Made by a program: the position numbers and the translations under genes. Of a DNA stretch of 64,000 nt, positions 17,522-24,827 are shown piece after piece. How positions within the stretch are numbered: position 1 is the stretch's first letter; each line of letters opens with the position of its first letter. The notes under the pieces were generated by a model. That model searched no databases and was not told the DNA's origin. It saw only the letters and a program-made list of their open reading frames with translations. This stretch comes from Bradyrhizobium algeriense (GTDB taxonomy: Bacteria > Pseudomonadota > Alphaproteobacteria > Rhizobiales > Xanthobacteraceae): positions 7,653,501 to 7,717,500 of the forward strand of contig NZ_JAZHRV010000001.1 in NCBI RefSeq assembly GCF_036924595.1, in the 5' to 3' direction.

Positions 17522-17838
17522 TAGCGAATTTCCATATCCTTCCAGCGGGTCTTCTCGCTGGTGGCCTGGAAGATCGAAGCCTTGGCCAAGGCCTCGGCTT
17601 CCTTGGCCGACGCCGTGGCCTTGTCGAAATCGCCGGCGTCAGCCGCCTTCTTCGCCGCCGTCAGCGTCGCCGCCGTGGTGGTCCATTGGTTGCGCAGTTT
17701 GCCGGCCTCCTTGTTGGCCGCTTCAGCCGCGGCGTAAGCCGCCTTGAAGTCGTCCTCGGAGCCTGCGGCGAGCGCGGACACCGCGCCTGCGGCAAGCAGT
17801 GCCAGAATCAACGCGGATTTCTGCATCACGTTCCTCAT
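17521..17838 (-). CDS. SoxXA-binding protein (small exported helical protein)
   Basis: The 105-residue product has a signal peptide (cut after SALAAG) and a single helical hairpin-like mature domain rich in Ala, Lys and Glu (DDFKAAYAAAEAANKEAG and an AKKAADAGDFDKA stretch). This size, position between soxA and soxB, and composition fit the SoxXA-binding protein family (sometimes called SAXB or SoxK), which stabilises the SoxXA cytochrome. Its start overlaps the soxA stop by four bases. No cysteine is present, so it has no direct sulfur chemistry. Confidence 0.78.
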   Translation of the reverse strand: MRNVMQKSALILALLAAGAVSALAAGSEDDFKAAYAAAEAANKEAGKLRNQWTTTAATLTAAKKAADAGDFDKATASAKEAEALAKASIFQATSEKTRWKDMEIR

Positions 17839-18701
17839 GGCCGCGCTCCCGGGCCTGAAATCGGCAGCCCGTTGCTGACATAGGACAGGTAGTATTCGAC
17901 GTTGCGGTATTCATCATCCTGCGGGCTCAGCGGCACGCCGCGGATCTGGCTGTTGCAGGTGGTGAAGCGGCGGCTGGTGGTGCCCATGCCGCTCCATTCC
18001 GAACGGTAGATCGGCATCGCGTTGACGATGCCAAGCGCAGGCGCCAGGATTTCGGCGCGGATGCGCTCGCCCGGGCTCTGCACGTGGCAGGTGGCGCAAG
18101 AGAAGTTTAGCTGGCCGCGTCGCGTGTAGAAATATTCCTTGCCGTTCTCGTAGGCCGCGAGCGCGCGGGGATCGTTCGGGATCTTGATGTCCATCGGCTT
18201 GCCGCGCGAAGTGAAGGCCATATAGGCGGTCAGCGCTGCCATTTCGTCCTTCACATAGGAGTACGGCGGTTCGCCATTGGCCTCGCGGCAGCGGTTCAGT
18301 GCGAGCTCCAGCGTGATGACCTTGCCTTCCTTCTCATCGAAGTAAGGATAGTTCTGGCGGATGCCGATGCCCTTGTTGGGGAAGCAATCTTCGTAGCTCT
18401 TGCCGTTCTTGAACGGCTTGGAGAACATTTCCTTGCCCATCTCGAGCGAGAATTCGTAAGGAGGGAATTGCTCCTTCTCCTGCCACTGCCGGTGCAGGTC
18501 CTCGTTCATCGAATAGGGGCCGTTGACGAAATCCTCGAACTTCACCTTGGGAAACTTGTCGGTGAAGAATTTCTGGAACGCCTTGGCGTCGGCGACCGGG
18601 TCGATCTTGTCTGCGGCATCAGAGGGCAGGCTGCCCGCAAGCGTCAGCGCTGCGAGTGCAAGCGCGGCGGACGCCAGATAGATCGCGGATCGCAGCTTCA
18701 T
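17835..18701 (-). CDS. soxA: L-cysteine S-thiosulfotransferase subunit SoxA (c-type cytochrome)
   Basis: The 288-residue exported protein has a signal peptide of about 29 residues. It has one c-type haem site CATCH (with the following HVQSPGERIR) and the catalytic Cys in RFTTCNSQIRG, where thiosulfate is loaded. Only one CxxCH is seen, so this is the mono-haem form; two other cysteines (EDCFPNKG and NRCREANGE) lie where di-haem SoxA has its second haem and may form a disulfide. With SoxX it oxidatively couples thiosulfate to SoxY. The gene overlaps soxZ upstream and the SoxXA-binding-protein gene downstream by four bases each. Confidence 0.95.
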   Translation of the reverse strand: MKLRSAIYLASAALALAALTLAGSLPSDAADKIDPVADAKAFQKFFTDKFPKVKFEDFVNGPYSMNEDLHRQWQEKEQFPPYEFSLEMGKEMFSKPFKNGKSYEDCFPNKGIGIRQNYPYFDEKEGKVITLELALNRCREANGEPPYSYVKDEMAALTAYMAFTSRGKPMDIKIPNDPRALAAYENGKEYFYTRRGQLNFSCATCHVQSPGERIRAEILAPALGIVNAMPIYRSEWSGMGTTSRRFTTCNSQIRGVPLSPQDDEYRNVEYYLSYVSNGLPISGPGARP

Positions 18702-19009
18702 TGGATCTTCGCCGTGGTGGTGTCGGTCGCGCCCTTGTTGTCGACCCAGCTGATCTTCAACTCGTCGCCCTTCTTGCCGCCCTTGAAGGCGAACTTGACG
18801 TAGGGATCCTTGGACACGCCGCCGCCCCAGTCGGCGGTGAACACGTTCTTGCCTTCATACTCGAAAGTCAGTTGCTGGATGAAATGCGGCGGAATGATCT
18901 CGCCCTTGGCGTCCTTGACGAAGCCGGAATCCATCGGATGCTGGATCAGCGCCTGCACCTCGGTGGTCTCGCCGCTCGAAGTGGCGCGCACGCGAATGGT
19001 CGATGCCAT
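18698..19009 (-). CDS. soxZ: Thiosulfate-oxidation carrier subunit SoxZ
   Basis: The 103-residue product has no signal peptide, as expected, since SoxZ is exported together with Tat-targeted SoxY. The immunoglobulin-like beta fold shows TIRVRATSSGETTEVQALIQ early, then HPMDSGFVKD, and KISWVDNKGATDT near the end, all typical for SoxZ. It forms the SoxYZ dimer that carries sulfur intermediates. It overlaps soxA by four bases. Confidence 0.95.
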   Translation of the reverse strand: MASTIRVRATSSGETTEVQALIQHPMDSGFVKDAKGEIIPPHFIQQLTFEYEGKNVFTADWGGGVSKDPYVKFAFKGGKKGDELKISWVDNKGATDTTTAKIQ

Positions 19010-19035
19010 CTGAATTCTCCTAGCCTGTTCCTTGG

Positions 19036-19082
19036 CGCATGATCTTGTCGAAAAACCGGTGTCTGGTTTCCCGGATCATGCG
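19036..19082. repeat. Dispersed palindrome, family F, copy 2 (inside sox operon)
   Basis: CGCATGATC ... GATCATGCG frames GTCGAAAAACCGGTGTCTGG, a diverged form of the copy at 17473-17521. It occupies the gap between soxY and soxZ. A hairpin here could tune the relative amounts of SoxY and SoxZ mRNA. Confidence 0.75.
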
Positions 19083-19092
19083 GCGCTGCCCG

Positions 19093-19587
19093 TTAGCCGC
19101 CGCAACCGCCGACGGTGACCTTGACTTCCTTGTTGGCGCTGTAGAGCTTGCCGCCGGCTTCCACGACCACGATCACGTTGCTGGTTCGCGCCATCTTGAT
19201 GCGGTTGGCGACGTTTGGAAGCGTGCCGGCCGGAATCTTGTAGGACGCCACCAGCGCGACCGGATTTTCGCTGACCAGGAACGAGATTGAGGTCACGTCC
19301 GGCAGCGTCGTCGTCACCGATATCGGAACCACGGCGCCGTTCTCCGCGATTTCGGGCGCGTCCATCTTGACCTTGTCCGAAGGCTCCGCCGTCTTGCCGT
19401 AGAGCGCCTTGATCGCGTCGGCTTCGCTCTTGGCCTTGAACGCCTCTTCCGGATATTTGTCGTTGGCTGCGGCAAGCGCCGGTGTCAGGCCAAAGGGAAG
19501 ATTACCGAGTCCGACGAGCGCGACTGCGCCTGCACCCTGCAGGAGCAGTCGCCGCGTGGCCGAAAATCCGACGTCAGTCATGTCCAT
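19093..19587 (-). CDS. soxY: Sulfur-carrier protein SoxY
   Basis: The 164-residue product has a Tat signal (SATRRLLLQGAG) and ends in VGGCGG. The C-terminal Cys is the swinging carrier on which thiosulfate is oxidised. The middle has the Ig-like strands of the family (VPISVTTTLPDVTSISFLV). Two ATGs are close together; the second, at 19581, has better spacing from GGAG and may be the true start. It pairs with SoxZ encoded just downstream. Confidence 0.95.
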   Translation of the reverse strand: MDMTDVGFSATRRLLLQGAGAVALVGLGNLPFGLTPALAAANDKYPEEAFKAKSEADAIKALYGKTAEPSDKVKMDAPEIAENGAVVPISVTTTLPDVTSISFLVSENPVALVASYKIPAGTLPNVANRIKMARTSNVIVVVEAGGKLYSANKEVKVTVGGCGG

Positions 19588-19641
19588 CGTCTCCTAAAGC
19601 GTGCGCGCGCACGTCACAGCCTTAAATCTCTTGGTCCTGCG

Positions 19642-20028
19642 TCACAGCGTTTGCAGGAAATCAACGACCGCTTCGATTTCCTTTGGAGTCAGAATCCGGT
19701 TTCGTCCGAATGGCGGCATCACGGTCAGGGGATTGCGCTCGGTTTCATCGTGAACGATCGCGACGAGGTCTGCGCGATTGGGATACTTGCTCTTGATGTC
19801 GATCAGTTCCGGTCCGATCGAGCCTGGAAGGTTGCCGCCCTTGATGACGTGGCAGGTCAGGCAATTGCCCTTGCTACGATCGAAGGCGAGCTTCTGGCCT
19901 TCGGCCGCGGCGGACTGCGCATGCGCCGTGCCTGCCGACAGCAAAGCGCCGATCACCAGCGCCAGCGTGAGCGCCGGGAGCCTTAACGCCAGAAGTCTTG
20001 CGGATTCCGTCAGGGAATGATCGGTCAC
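19642..20028 (-). CDS. soxX: SoxX, mono-haem c-type cytochrome of SoxXA
   Basis: From a GTG at 20028, 17 bases after the soxD stop, the product is 128 residues with a signal peptide (ending GTAHAQSA). It has one haem site, GNCLTCHVIKGG, and a probable axial Met in TVMPPFGRN. Longer in-frame starts run into soxD and would add an arginine-rich stretch unlike a signal sequence. SoxX accepts electrons during coupling of thiosulfate to SoxY and passes them to cytochrome c. Confidence 0.9.
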   Translation of the reverse strand: MTDHSLTESARLLALRLPALTLALVIGALLSAGTAHAQSAAAEGQKLAFDRSKGNCLTCHVIKGGNLPGSIGPELIDIKSKYPNRADLVAIVHDETERNPLTVMPPFGRNRILTPKEIEAVVDFLQTL

Positions 20029-20045
20029 GGGCGTTTCCGTCGTTT

Positions 20046-20717
20046 CTATTTCGATTGCATCGTGTCGAGCGGCCCGGTCGTGCGTGGCGTCAGGTCTCTG
20101 CCTTCCGCCGTCGACGATAGCCTGACATCGGCGGCGTTGACGCAATTATTCATGCAGGGCTTGGCCATCGTATCGGGGCGCGGGTCGGTCCAGATGAAAT
20201 TGTCGCGATTGCGCATTTTGACTTTCGGCAAGCTGTTGCGATCGGCAACGAATTCATTGGGAACGAGGTCGTTCAGGCTCAGAATATAGGCGGTCAAAGC
20301 ATAAACGTCATCTGCTGACAATGTGTGCGGCGCGGACATCGGCATGGCGCGGTTAATATAGTCCCATAGGGTCGGGGCGAACGGCCAGTAGCTGCCGACC
20401 GTCGGCTCCGGGCGCTCGTCCCGGAGCGATCCGACGCCGCCCACCAGCTTGGGGAAGCGGCCTTCGCCTTCGCCGAAGGTTCCATGACAGGCGGCGCATT
20501 GTTCGGCATAGACGTCGGCGCCCCGGTCAACCGTGCCCTTGCCCGGTGGCAGGCCTGCGCCGTCCTCGCCGCGCACGTCGATGTCCCATCCGGCGATCTG
20601 CGCCGGGCTCGCCACGCGGCCGTAACCGAACGAGCCGGGCTCTGCCGCGCCGGCGAGGCCTCCAGCCGCCAGCAAGATGGCCACGATCACCAGGCAAATC
20701 TTACGCGAGCTGAACAT
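20046..20717 (-). CDS. soxD: Cytochrome subunit of sulfite (sulfane) dehydrogenase, SoxD-type
   Basis: From the ATG at 20717 the product has 223 residues, a signal peptide (LLAAGGLAGAAEP), one haem-binding CAACH site and a likely axial Met in RAMPMSAPHTLS. The late CMNNC lacks a haem His, so unlike di-haem SoxD of Paracoccus this is a mono-haem form. It begins inside the end of soxC (17-base overlap), indicating translational coupling. It takes electrons from SoxC during oxidation of the SoxY-bound sulfane sulfur. Confidence 0.88.
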   Translation of the reverse strand: MFSSRKICLVIVAILLAAGGLAGAAEPGSFGYGRVASPAQIAGWDIDVRGEDGAGLPPGKGTVDRGADVYAEQCAACHGTFGEGEGRFPKLVGGVGSLRDERPEPTVGSYWPFAPTLWDYINRAMPMSAPHTLSADDVYALTAYILSLNDLVPNEFVADRNSLPKVKMRNRDNFIWTDPRPDTMAKPCMNNCVNAADVRLSSTAEGRDLTPRTTGPLDTMQSK

Positions 20718-22008
20718 TGAAGACGCTTCCGTCTGATTTGACCTGCCAGGTCTGGATTGAATTGTTGTGATAGATCGAGTTCGAGCCGCGCTGCTTTCGC
20801 AGCTCCGCAATCGTCGGCTGCACATAACCGGTCTCGTCGATGACGCGGGATGCGACCAGCGCCGGGCGGCCGTCCCAGCGCCAGGGCAGGGTGAATTTCG
20901 TCAGCGCCTTCGACAGCACCGGCTCATGCAGCCGCGCGGTTTGCCAGTTGACGCCGCCATCCATGGAAACGTCGACACGCCTGATCTTGCCGCTGCCGGT
21001 CCATGCCAGTCCCCTGATTTCATAGAGGCCGGGCCCATCGAGCGGCTTTTCCGGGCAGGGAAAGGTGATGACGGATTTGGCGTCGATCAGCCAGGTGAAG
21101 CCGCGCGAGGTGCCGTCCGGCATCAGGTCGGTGTATTTCGAGGTTTCCTCGCGGGAATGCCAGGGTTTGTCGCCGAGCTTGATCCGGCGCAGCCACTTGA
21201 TGTTGACATTGCCTTCCCAGCCCGGCACCACCAGCCGCAGCGGATAGCCCTGTTCGGGCCGCAGCGCCTCGCCGTTCTGCGCGTAGACCACGAGACAATC
21301 GTCGAGACATTTGTCGAGCGGCAGGCTGCGGTTCATATGCGCGCCATCGGCGCCTTCGACCATCGCCCACTTCGCTTCCTTTTTGACGCCGACCTCTTCC
21401 AGCAGCGTCGACAGTCTTACGCCGGTCCATTCGGCGCAACTGACCATGCCGTGGCTGAACTGCAGCGAGTTCATCTGCGCGGCGCGCCAGTTCATGCCGC
21501 CATTGGCCGGGCATTCGATGAAATGGATGCGCGTGATCTGCGGGAAGCGCAGGATGTCCTTCATGGTGAGCAGCAGCGGGCGCTCGACCAGCCCGTGGAT
21601 CATCAGTTTGTGCTGCGCCGGATCGATGTCGGGCCGTCCCGCATGGTGGCGCTCGAAGAACAATCCATTGGGTGTGATGATGCCGTGCAGGTCCTGCAGC
21701 GGCGAAAAGCTTACGGACGATTCCGCGCTGGCAGTGAGCCAGGGAACGTTGCGCCGGATGACGGAGGCTTCGGTATCCGCAGGCCGGCCATAGGGCCGAT
21801 CGACCACGCCAGCGCCGATCGATTGCGACCACGGAGCGTCCGCGGGAGGAGACGCCTGCGCGGGGCCGGCGGTCGCGGGTTTGCTGCCGAAGGCGAGGCT
21901 GCCGGCCAGCGCTGCGCCGAGGCCAAGAACGCGGCGTCGCCCCAAAGGCGCGTCCGCGCCGGCAAGATCGGAGAGAACAGCCTTGCTGCGTAACGGGTCA
22001 GGCCGCAC
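20701..22008 (-). CDS. soxC: Molybdopterin subunit of sulfane dehydrogenase, SoxC
   Basis: The product of about 435 residues has a Tat signal (GRRRVLGLGAALAG) and belongs to the sulfite oxidase family. HFIECPANGGMNWRAAQ, SCAEWTGVRLSTLLEE (with the likely Mo-ligand Cys), DKCLDDCLVVYAQNGE and WEGNVNIKWLRRI are visible, and the C-terminal Ig-like dimerisation domain is complete. I prefer the GTG at 22008 because GGGAGGGG lies eight bases upstream; an ATG at 22032 has no ribosome site. It is the first gene of the sox operon and is divergent from the ArsR regulator. Confidence 0.92.
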   Translation of the reverse strand: MRPDPLRSKAVLSDLAGADAPLGRRRVLGLGAALAGSLAFGSKPATAGPAQASPPADAPWSQSIGAGVVDRPYGRPADTEASVIRRNVPWLTASAESSVSFSPLQDLHGIITPNGLFFERHHAGRPDIDPAQHKLMIHGLVERPLLLTMKDILRFPQITRIHFIECPANGGMNWRAAQMNSLQFSHGMVSCAEWTGVRLSTLLEEVGVKKEAKWAMVEGADGAHMNRSLPLDKCLDDCLVVYAQNGEALRPEQGYPLRLVVPGWEGNVNIKWLRRIKLGDKPWHSREETSKYTDLMPDGTSRGFTWLIDAKSVITFPCPEKPLDGPGLYEIRGLAWTGSGKIRRVDVSMDGGVNWQTARLHEPVLSKALTKFTLPWRWDGRPALVASRVIDETGYVQPTIAELRKQRGSNSIYHNNSIQTWQVKSDGSVFNVQLA

Positions 22009-22078
22009 GTTTTCTTCCCCTCCCGGCCACATCGCCGCATCATTTCTTGCTTTTTTGAACCGGTATCGACATTTGCTA

Positions 22079-22096
22079 ATTTAGTCAATGCTAAAT
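22079..22096. promoter_or_regulatory. Inverted repeat in the sox divergent promoter, likely SoxR operator
   Basis: ATTTAG-TCAATG-CTAAAT has perfect six-base arms with a six-base spacer. A partial further half-site, TTTGCTAATT, overlaps on the left. It lies between the divergent soxC and ArsR-family genes in the only AT-rich patch of the area, as expected for the operator of a thiosulfate-responsive ArsR repressor. Confidence 0.6.
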
Positions 22097-22163
22097 AAAG
22101 GCTCGGACGTTAGTATGTCATGTGTGCTTCGCAGGCACGGAAAACCATCCTGGATTGGACGCG

Positions 22164-22529
22164 ATGAGAGCAGCCGCGGCGACAGCCCAAGAGCCACAAT
22201 CGGCCCCCGGCGCCGACGATGCGGCGGCGCTGAAGCAGCTGGCGAAGCAGGCCGGCGAAGCTACCCAACTCCTGAAAATGCTCGCCAACGAAAAGCGCTT
22301 GCTGATCCTCTGCTTTCTCGCCGTGCGCGGCGAGATGACGGTCGGGGAACTGGTCGGCATCGTCAAGCTGAGCCAGTCCGCATTGTCGCAACATTTGGCG
22401 AAATTGCGCGCCGACGGCCTGGTCGAATTCCGGCGGACGTCGCAGACGCTGCACTATCGCGTGGCCGATGAGCGTGCTTTGCGCCTGCTGCAGGTGCTGA
22501 AGGAAATGTATTGCGGCGAATTGAAGTGA
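22164..22529 (+). CDS. soxR: ArsR-family transcriptional repressor of the sox genes (SoxR-like)
   Basis: The 121-residue winged-helix protein has the helix-turn-helix MTVGELVGIVKLSQSALSQHLAKLR, a wing with LVEFRRTSQTLHYRV and two cysteines (LLILCFL and EMYCGELK) that could sense sulfur species. ArsR-type SoxR proteins of other sox clusters repress sox genes until thiosulfate is present. An upstream GTG at 22122 would add 14 residues; the ATG at 22164 is my choice. It is divergent from soxC. It is unrelated to the redox SoxR of enteric bacteria. Confidence 0.85.
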   Translation: MRAAAATAQEPQSAPGADDAAALKQLAKQAGEATQLLKMLANEKRLLILCFLAVRGEMTVGELVGIVKLSQSALSQHLAKLRADGLVEFRRTSQTLHYRVADERALRLLQVLKEMYCGELK

Positions 22530-22580
22530 CGCGCCGCATCCACATGTTCAGGATCATGGCGATTTTTGCGCGAGGCTAAC

Positions 22581-23267
22581 GTGGCGGAATATGTGGTGGA
22601 ATTCGGCAAGGATGGACGGCCGGTCGAACCCGACGGCCGGCTCGATGCGGCGGCGTTTCATCGCAACCATGCGCCGATCTGGGCGGTGCTGCAAAAATTC
22701 CTCGCCGGCAAATCTGGTGACGTGCTGGAGGCCGGCAGCGGCACCGGCCAGCATGTCGTGCACTTTGCAAAACATACTCCTGATATCATCTGGTGGCCGA
22801 GCGATCTCAACGAGCGGCACCTGAAGAGTATCGAAGCGTGGCGCGCTTATGCCGGCATGCCGAACATCCGTCCGCCGCTGCGGATCGATCTCACCGATCC
22901 CGCATGGTCTTCGGCCATGCAAGACGGCGGCGGTCCGGCGGAATTGCTGGCGGTGTTCTGCGCCAATGTGATCCACATAGCTCCATGGCGCGTCGCCGAG
23001 GGCCTGTTCGCCGGCGTGGGGCGATATCTGCGCGCTGACGGCCGGTTATTTCTTTACGGTCCTTTCAAGCGCGACGGCAAGCACACCGCGATGAGCAACG
23101 CCGTGTTCGACACCAGCCTGCGCGAGCAGGATGCCGAATGGGGCGTGCGCGACATCGCCGATCTCGAGAAGCTTGCGGCGGCAGCGGGTCTTGCCCTGAT
23201 CGAAACCGTGCCAATGCCCGCCAACAACCTGATCTTGGTCTACGGGCGATCGGCCGCATCGGCGTAG
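22581..23267 (+). CDS. DUF938-type SAM-dependent methyltransferase
   Basis: From the GTG at 22581 (GAGG ahead of it) the product has 228 residues. It shows the SAM-binding glycine loop VLEAGSGTGQHVVHFA, a WWPSDLNERHLKS segment and FCANVIHIAPW, which I associate with the DUF938 family. The substrate is unknown. The gene follows the sox regulator closely on the same strand but may have no functional link. Confidence 0.82.
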   Translation: MAEYVVEFGKDGRPVEPDGRLDAAAFHRNHAPIWAVLQKFLAGKSGDVLEAGSGTGQHVVHFAKHTPDIIWWPSDLNERHLKSIEAWRAYAGMPNIRPPLRIDLTDPAWSSAMQDGGGPAELLAVFCANVIHIAPWRVAEGLFAGVGRYLRADGRLFLYGPFKRDGKHTAMSNAVFDTSLREQDAEWGVRDIADLEKLAAAAGLALIETVPMPANNLILVYGRSAASA

Positions 23268-23282
23268 CGCCCTCTCCGCACC

Positions 23283-24152
23283 TCAGTGATAGGCGAGGCA
23301 CCACTCTGATCCGCGAAGCCAGCAGCGCTCGTCAGGAACGTCCTGGTCCCGGTACAGTCGTGTGACCTTTTGCCAGCCGCCACGGGCGAAGGCTTCAGCA
23401 AGCGCTCGTTCGGACGCCTCGTCGCGGCCGCCGGCGCAGGGGAATATCGCAACTGGCGAAATCCATTGTGCCAAATAGTTCGCGGCTCTTCGCTCAATTC
23501 GGAACACTGCGCCGGCGCTCGCCAAGCGCTCCGGCGCTATGCCGCCAAATCCCTGATCCGACGTCATCGGCATGATGAGGCGGCCGCCATCGGCAAGGCC
23601 ATCGAGCCAGCGTGCCGCTGGCTGGGTGCAGCCGGCGTTGACATAGATGACATCGGCGGCATCGAACGGCACCTGCGTGCCGTCGCCTTCAATCACCGCG
23701 ACATTCGCATAGGGCGCCAGGCTGGCTCTGGCACGCGCGGCGAGGCTCCCATCATATTCGATTCCCGTTACCCGCCCTGACGGCCCGACGAGATGCGCGA
23801 GGATGGCGGTGTAATAACCCGTACCAGTGCCAACATGCACCACGTGCCCGCCGACCGCGGGTAATGCCTGATGGATGAGATGGGCATGCAACGACGGTTG
23901 CCCGTTGTTGACGCGGCGCTCGGGCACCAGCGCGACCAGATCGTCGGTATAGAGATAGACGGGGTCGGCGTCGGGTGTCGACACATAGTCGCGCAGCCAT
24001 CGTCGCACCAGCCACGGACCTGGGCCGAGAAAATCCTCGCGGGGGATGACAGCAAACGCTTGGGCAAGGCGCGCATCGTCGACGCTTGCGGCGGCAAGTA
24101 CCTGCTTGGCGTATGCCGCACGAACGATGCGGAGTTCGGCTTGCGTGTCCAT
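23283..24152 (-). CDS. Protein-L-isoaspartate O-methyltransferase-like protein
   Basis: The 289-residue product begins MDTQAELRIVRAAYAKQVL, with an early FAVIPREDFLGPG and a SAM loop VVHVGTGTGYYTAIL like those of Pcm proteins. GDGTQVPFDAADVIYVNAG follows where family members bind the substrate. The C-terminal 80 residues (YLAQWISPVAIFPCAGG) extend beyond classical Pcm. The ATG at 24152 is preceded by GGAGA; another at 24164 is possible. It may repair isoaspartyl residues, but divergent Pcm-like proteins also modify small molecules. Confidence 0.8.
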   Translation of the reverse strand: MDTQAELRIVRAAYAKQVLAAASVDDARLAQAFAVIPREDFLGPGPWLVRRWLRDYVSTPDADPVYLYTDDLVALVPERRVNNGQPSLHAHLIHQALPAVGGHVVHVGTGTGYYTAILAHLVGPSGRVTGIEYDGSLAARARASLAPYANVAVIEGDGTQVPFDAADVIYVNAGCTQPAARWLDGLADGGRLIMPMTSDQGFGGIAPERLASAGAVFRIERRAANYLAQWISPVAIFPCAGGRDEASERALAEAFARGGWQKVTRLYRDQDVPDERCWLRGSEWCLAYH

Positions 24153-24185
24153 TTTGCTCTCCATCCCGGCCCATGCTATCAGTCT

Positions 24186-24220
24186 TGTGTGATTTGACAC
24201 ACCGATAGGTGTGTTAAATA
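24186..24220 (+). promoter_or_regulatory. Promoter and overlapping operator palindromes of the hicB-like gene
   Basis: A TTGACA -35 box (24194-24199) overlaps the perfect palindrome ACACACC-GATA-GGTGTGT (24197-24214), with a TAAATA-like -10 just after it (24215-24220). A second inverted repeat, TGTGT-GATTTG-ACACA (24186-24201), shares the middle arm. Occupation of these sites would block RNA polymerase. This layout strongly suggests autoregulation by the DNA-binding product of the next gene. Confidence 0.65.
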
Positions 24221-24245
24221 GCATACTCATCGTAAGGAGGCCAGA

Positions 24246-24740
24246 TTGAAAAAGCGGCTCTATCCGGCCGTGCTGGAGCGCGGTCCGCGCGGTGCGCTCG
24301 GCGCATGGTTTCCCGATTTTCCGGGCTGCGTGGCCGGCGGGCGGTCGCAGGAAGAGGCGATCGAGAAAGCGGAGGGTGCGCTGGCGCGAGCGGTGGACGG
24401 CATGGCAGAGCAGGGCAGGCCGCTGCCGGCGCCGACGCCGATCGCGCAGATCGCGTTGCCCAAGGGCGCCGACGTCGTCGCCTATTTCATCGTCGGGGTC
24501 GATCCGCCCGATCCGTCCGAGCGGGTGAACGTCTATTTGCCGAAGAGCCTGATTACGCGGATCGACAAGCGCGCCACGGAGCTTGGCATGAGCCGCTCCA
24601 GCTTCTTCGGCTTCGCAGCTACGATCGCGCTTGATTGGAATCCGGGTTTCCCGCACGCCGGCGCGGCGGATCCTCGCTCAAAGGTCCACAAGACCGGTGC
24701 GGTGCGAGCCCAAAGGAGACCAGGCAAGAGGCGGCCGTAA
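24246..24740 (+). CDS. HicB-family antitoxin-like protein (orphan)
   Basis: The 164-residue product starts at a TTG with an ideal AAGGAGG five bases ahead. The first 70 residues are a HicB-type domain (LYPAVLE, then GAWFPDFPGCVAGGRSQEEA), a degenerate RNase-H-like fold. Residues about 90-135 form a DNA-binding part (DPSERVNVYLPKSLITRIDK then RATELGMSRSSFFGFA) of ribbon-helix-helix style, and a basic tail follows. No hicA-like toxin fits in the 94 bases upstream or 87 bases downstream, so it is an orphan regulator or an antitoxin whose toxin has been lost. Confidence 0.82.
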   Translation: MKKRLYPAVLERGPRGALGAWFPDFPGCVAGGRSQEEAIEKAEGALARAVDGMAEQGRPLPAPTPIAQIALPKGADVVAYFIVGVDPPDPSERVNVYLPKSLITRIDKRATELGMSRSSFFGFAATIALDWNPGFPHAGAADPRSKVHKTGAVRAQRRPGKRRP

Positions 24741-24827
24741 AGGCGCGTTTTCGCGTGGCGTAATCTGTTGGCCGCGCGCGAGAGCGGCTGCGGTGCGCTG
24801 GCCCGCGCTTCGGCCCAAAGCGAAACA

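Noticed and set aside
20100..20170. A second haem site in SoxD (CMNNC)
   Set aside because: The motif lacks the His that must follow the second Cys.
24153..24656. Upstream extension of the isoaspartyl methyltransferase frame
   Set aside because: It lies opposite the HicB-like gene and its promoter; the family start is at the MDTQAEL segment.
24153..24827. A hicA toxin beside the HicB-like gene
   Set aside because: Neither flanking gap can hold a HicA reading frame of about 60 residues with its conserved G-S-H pattern.
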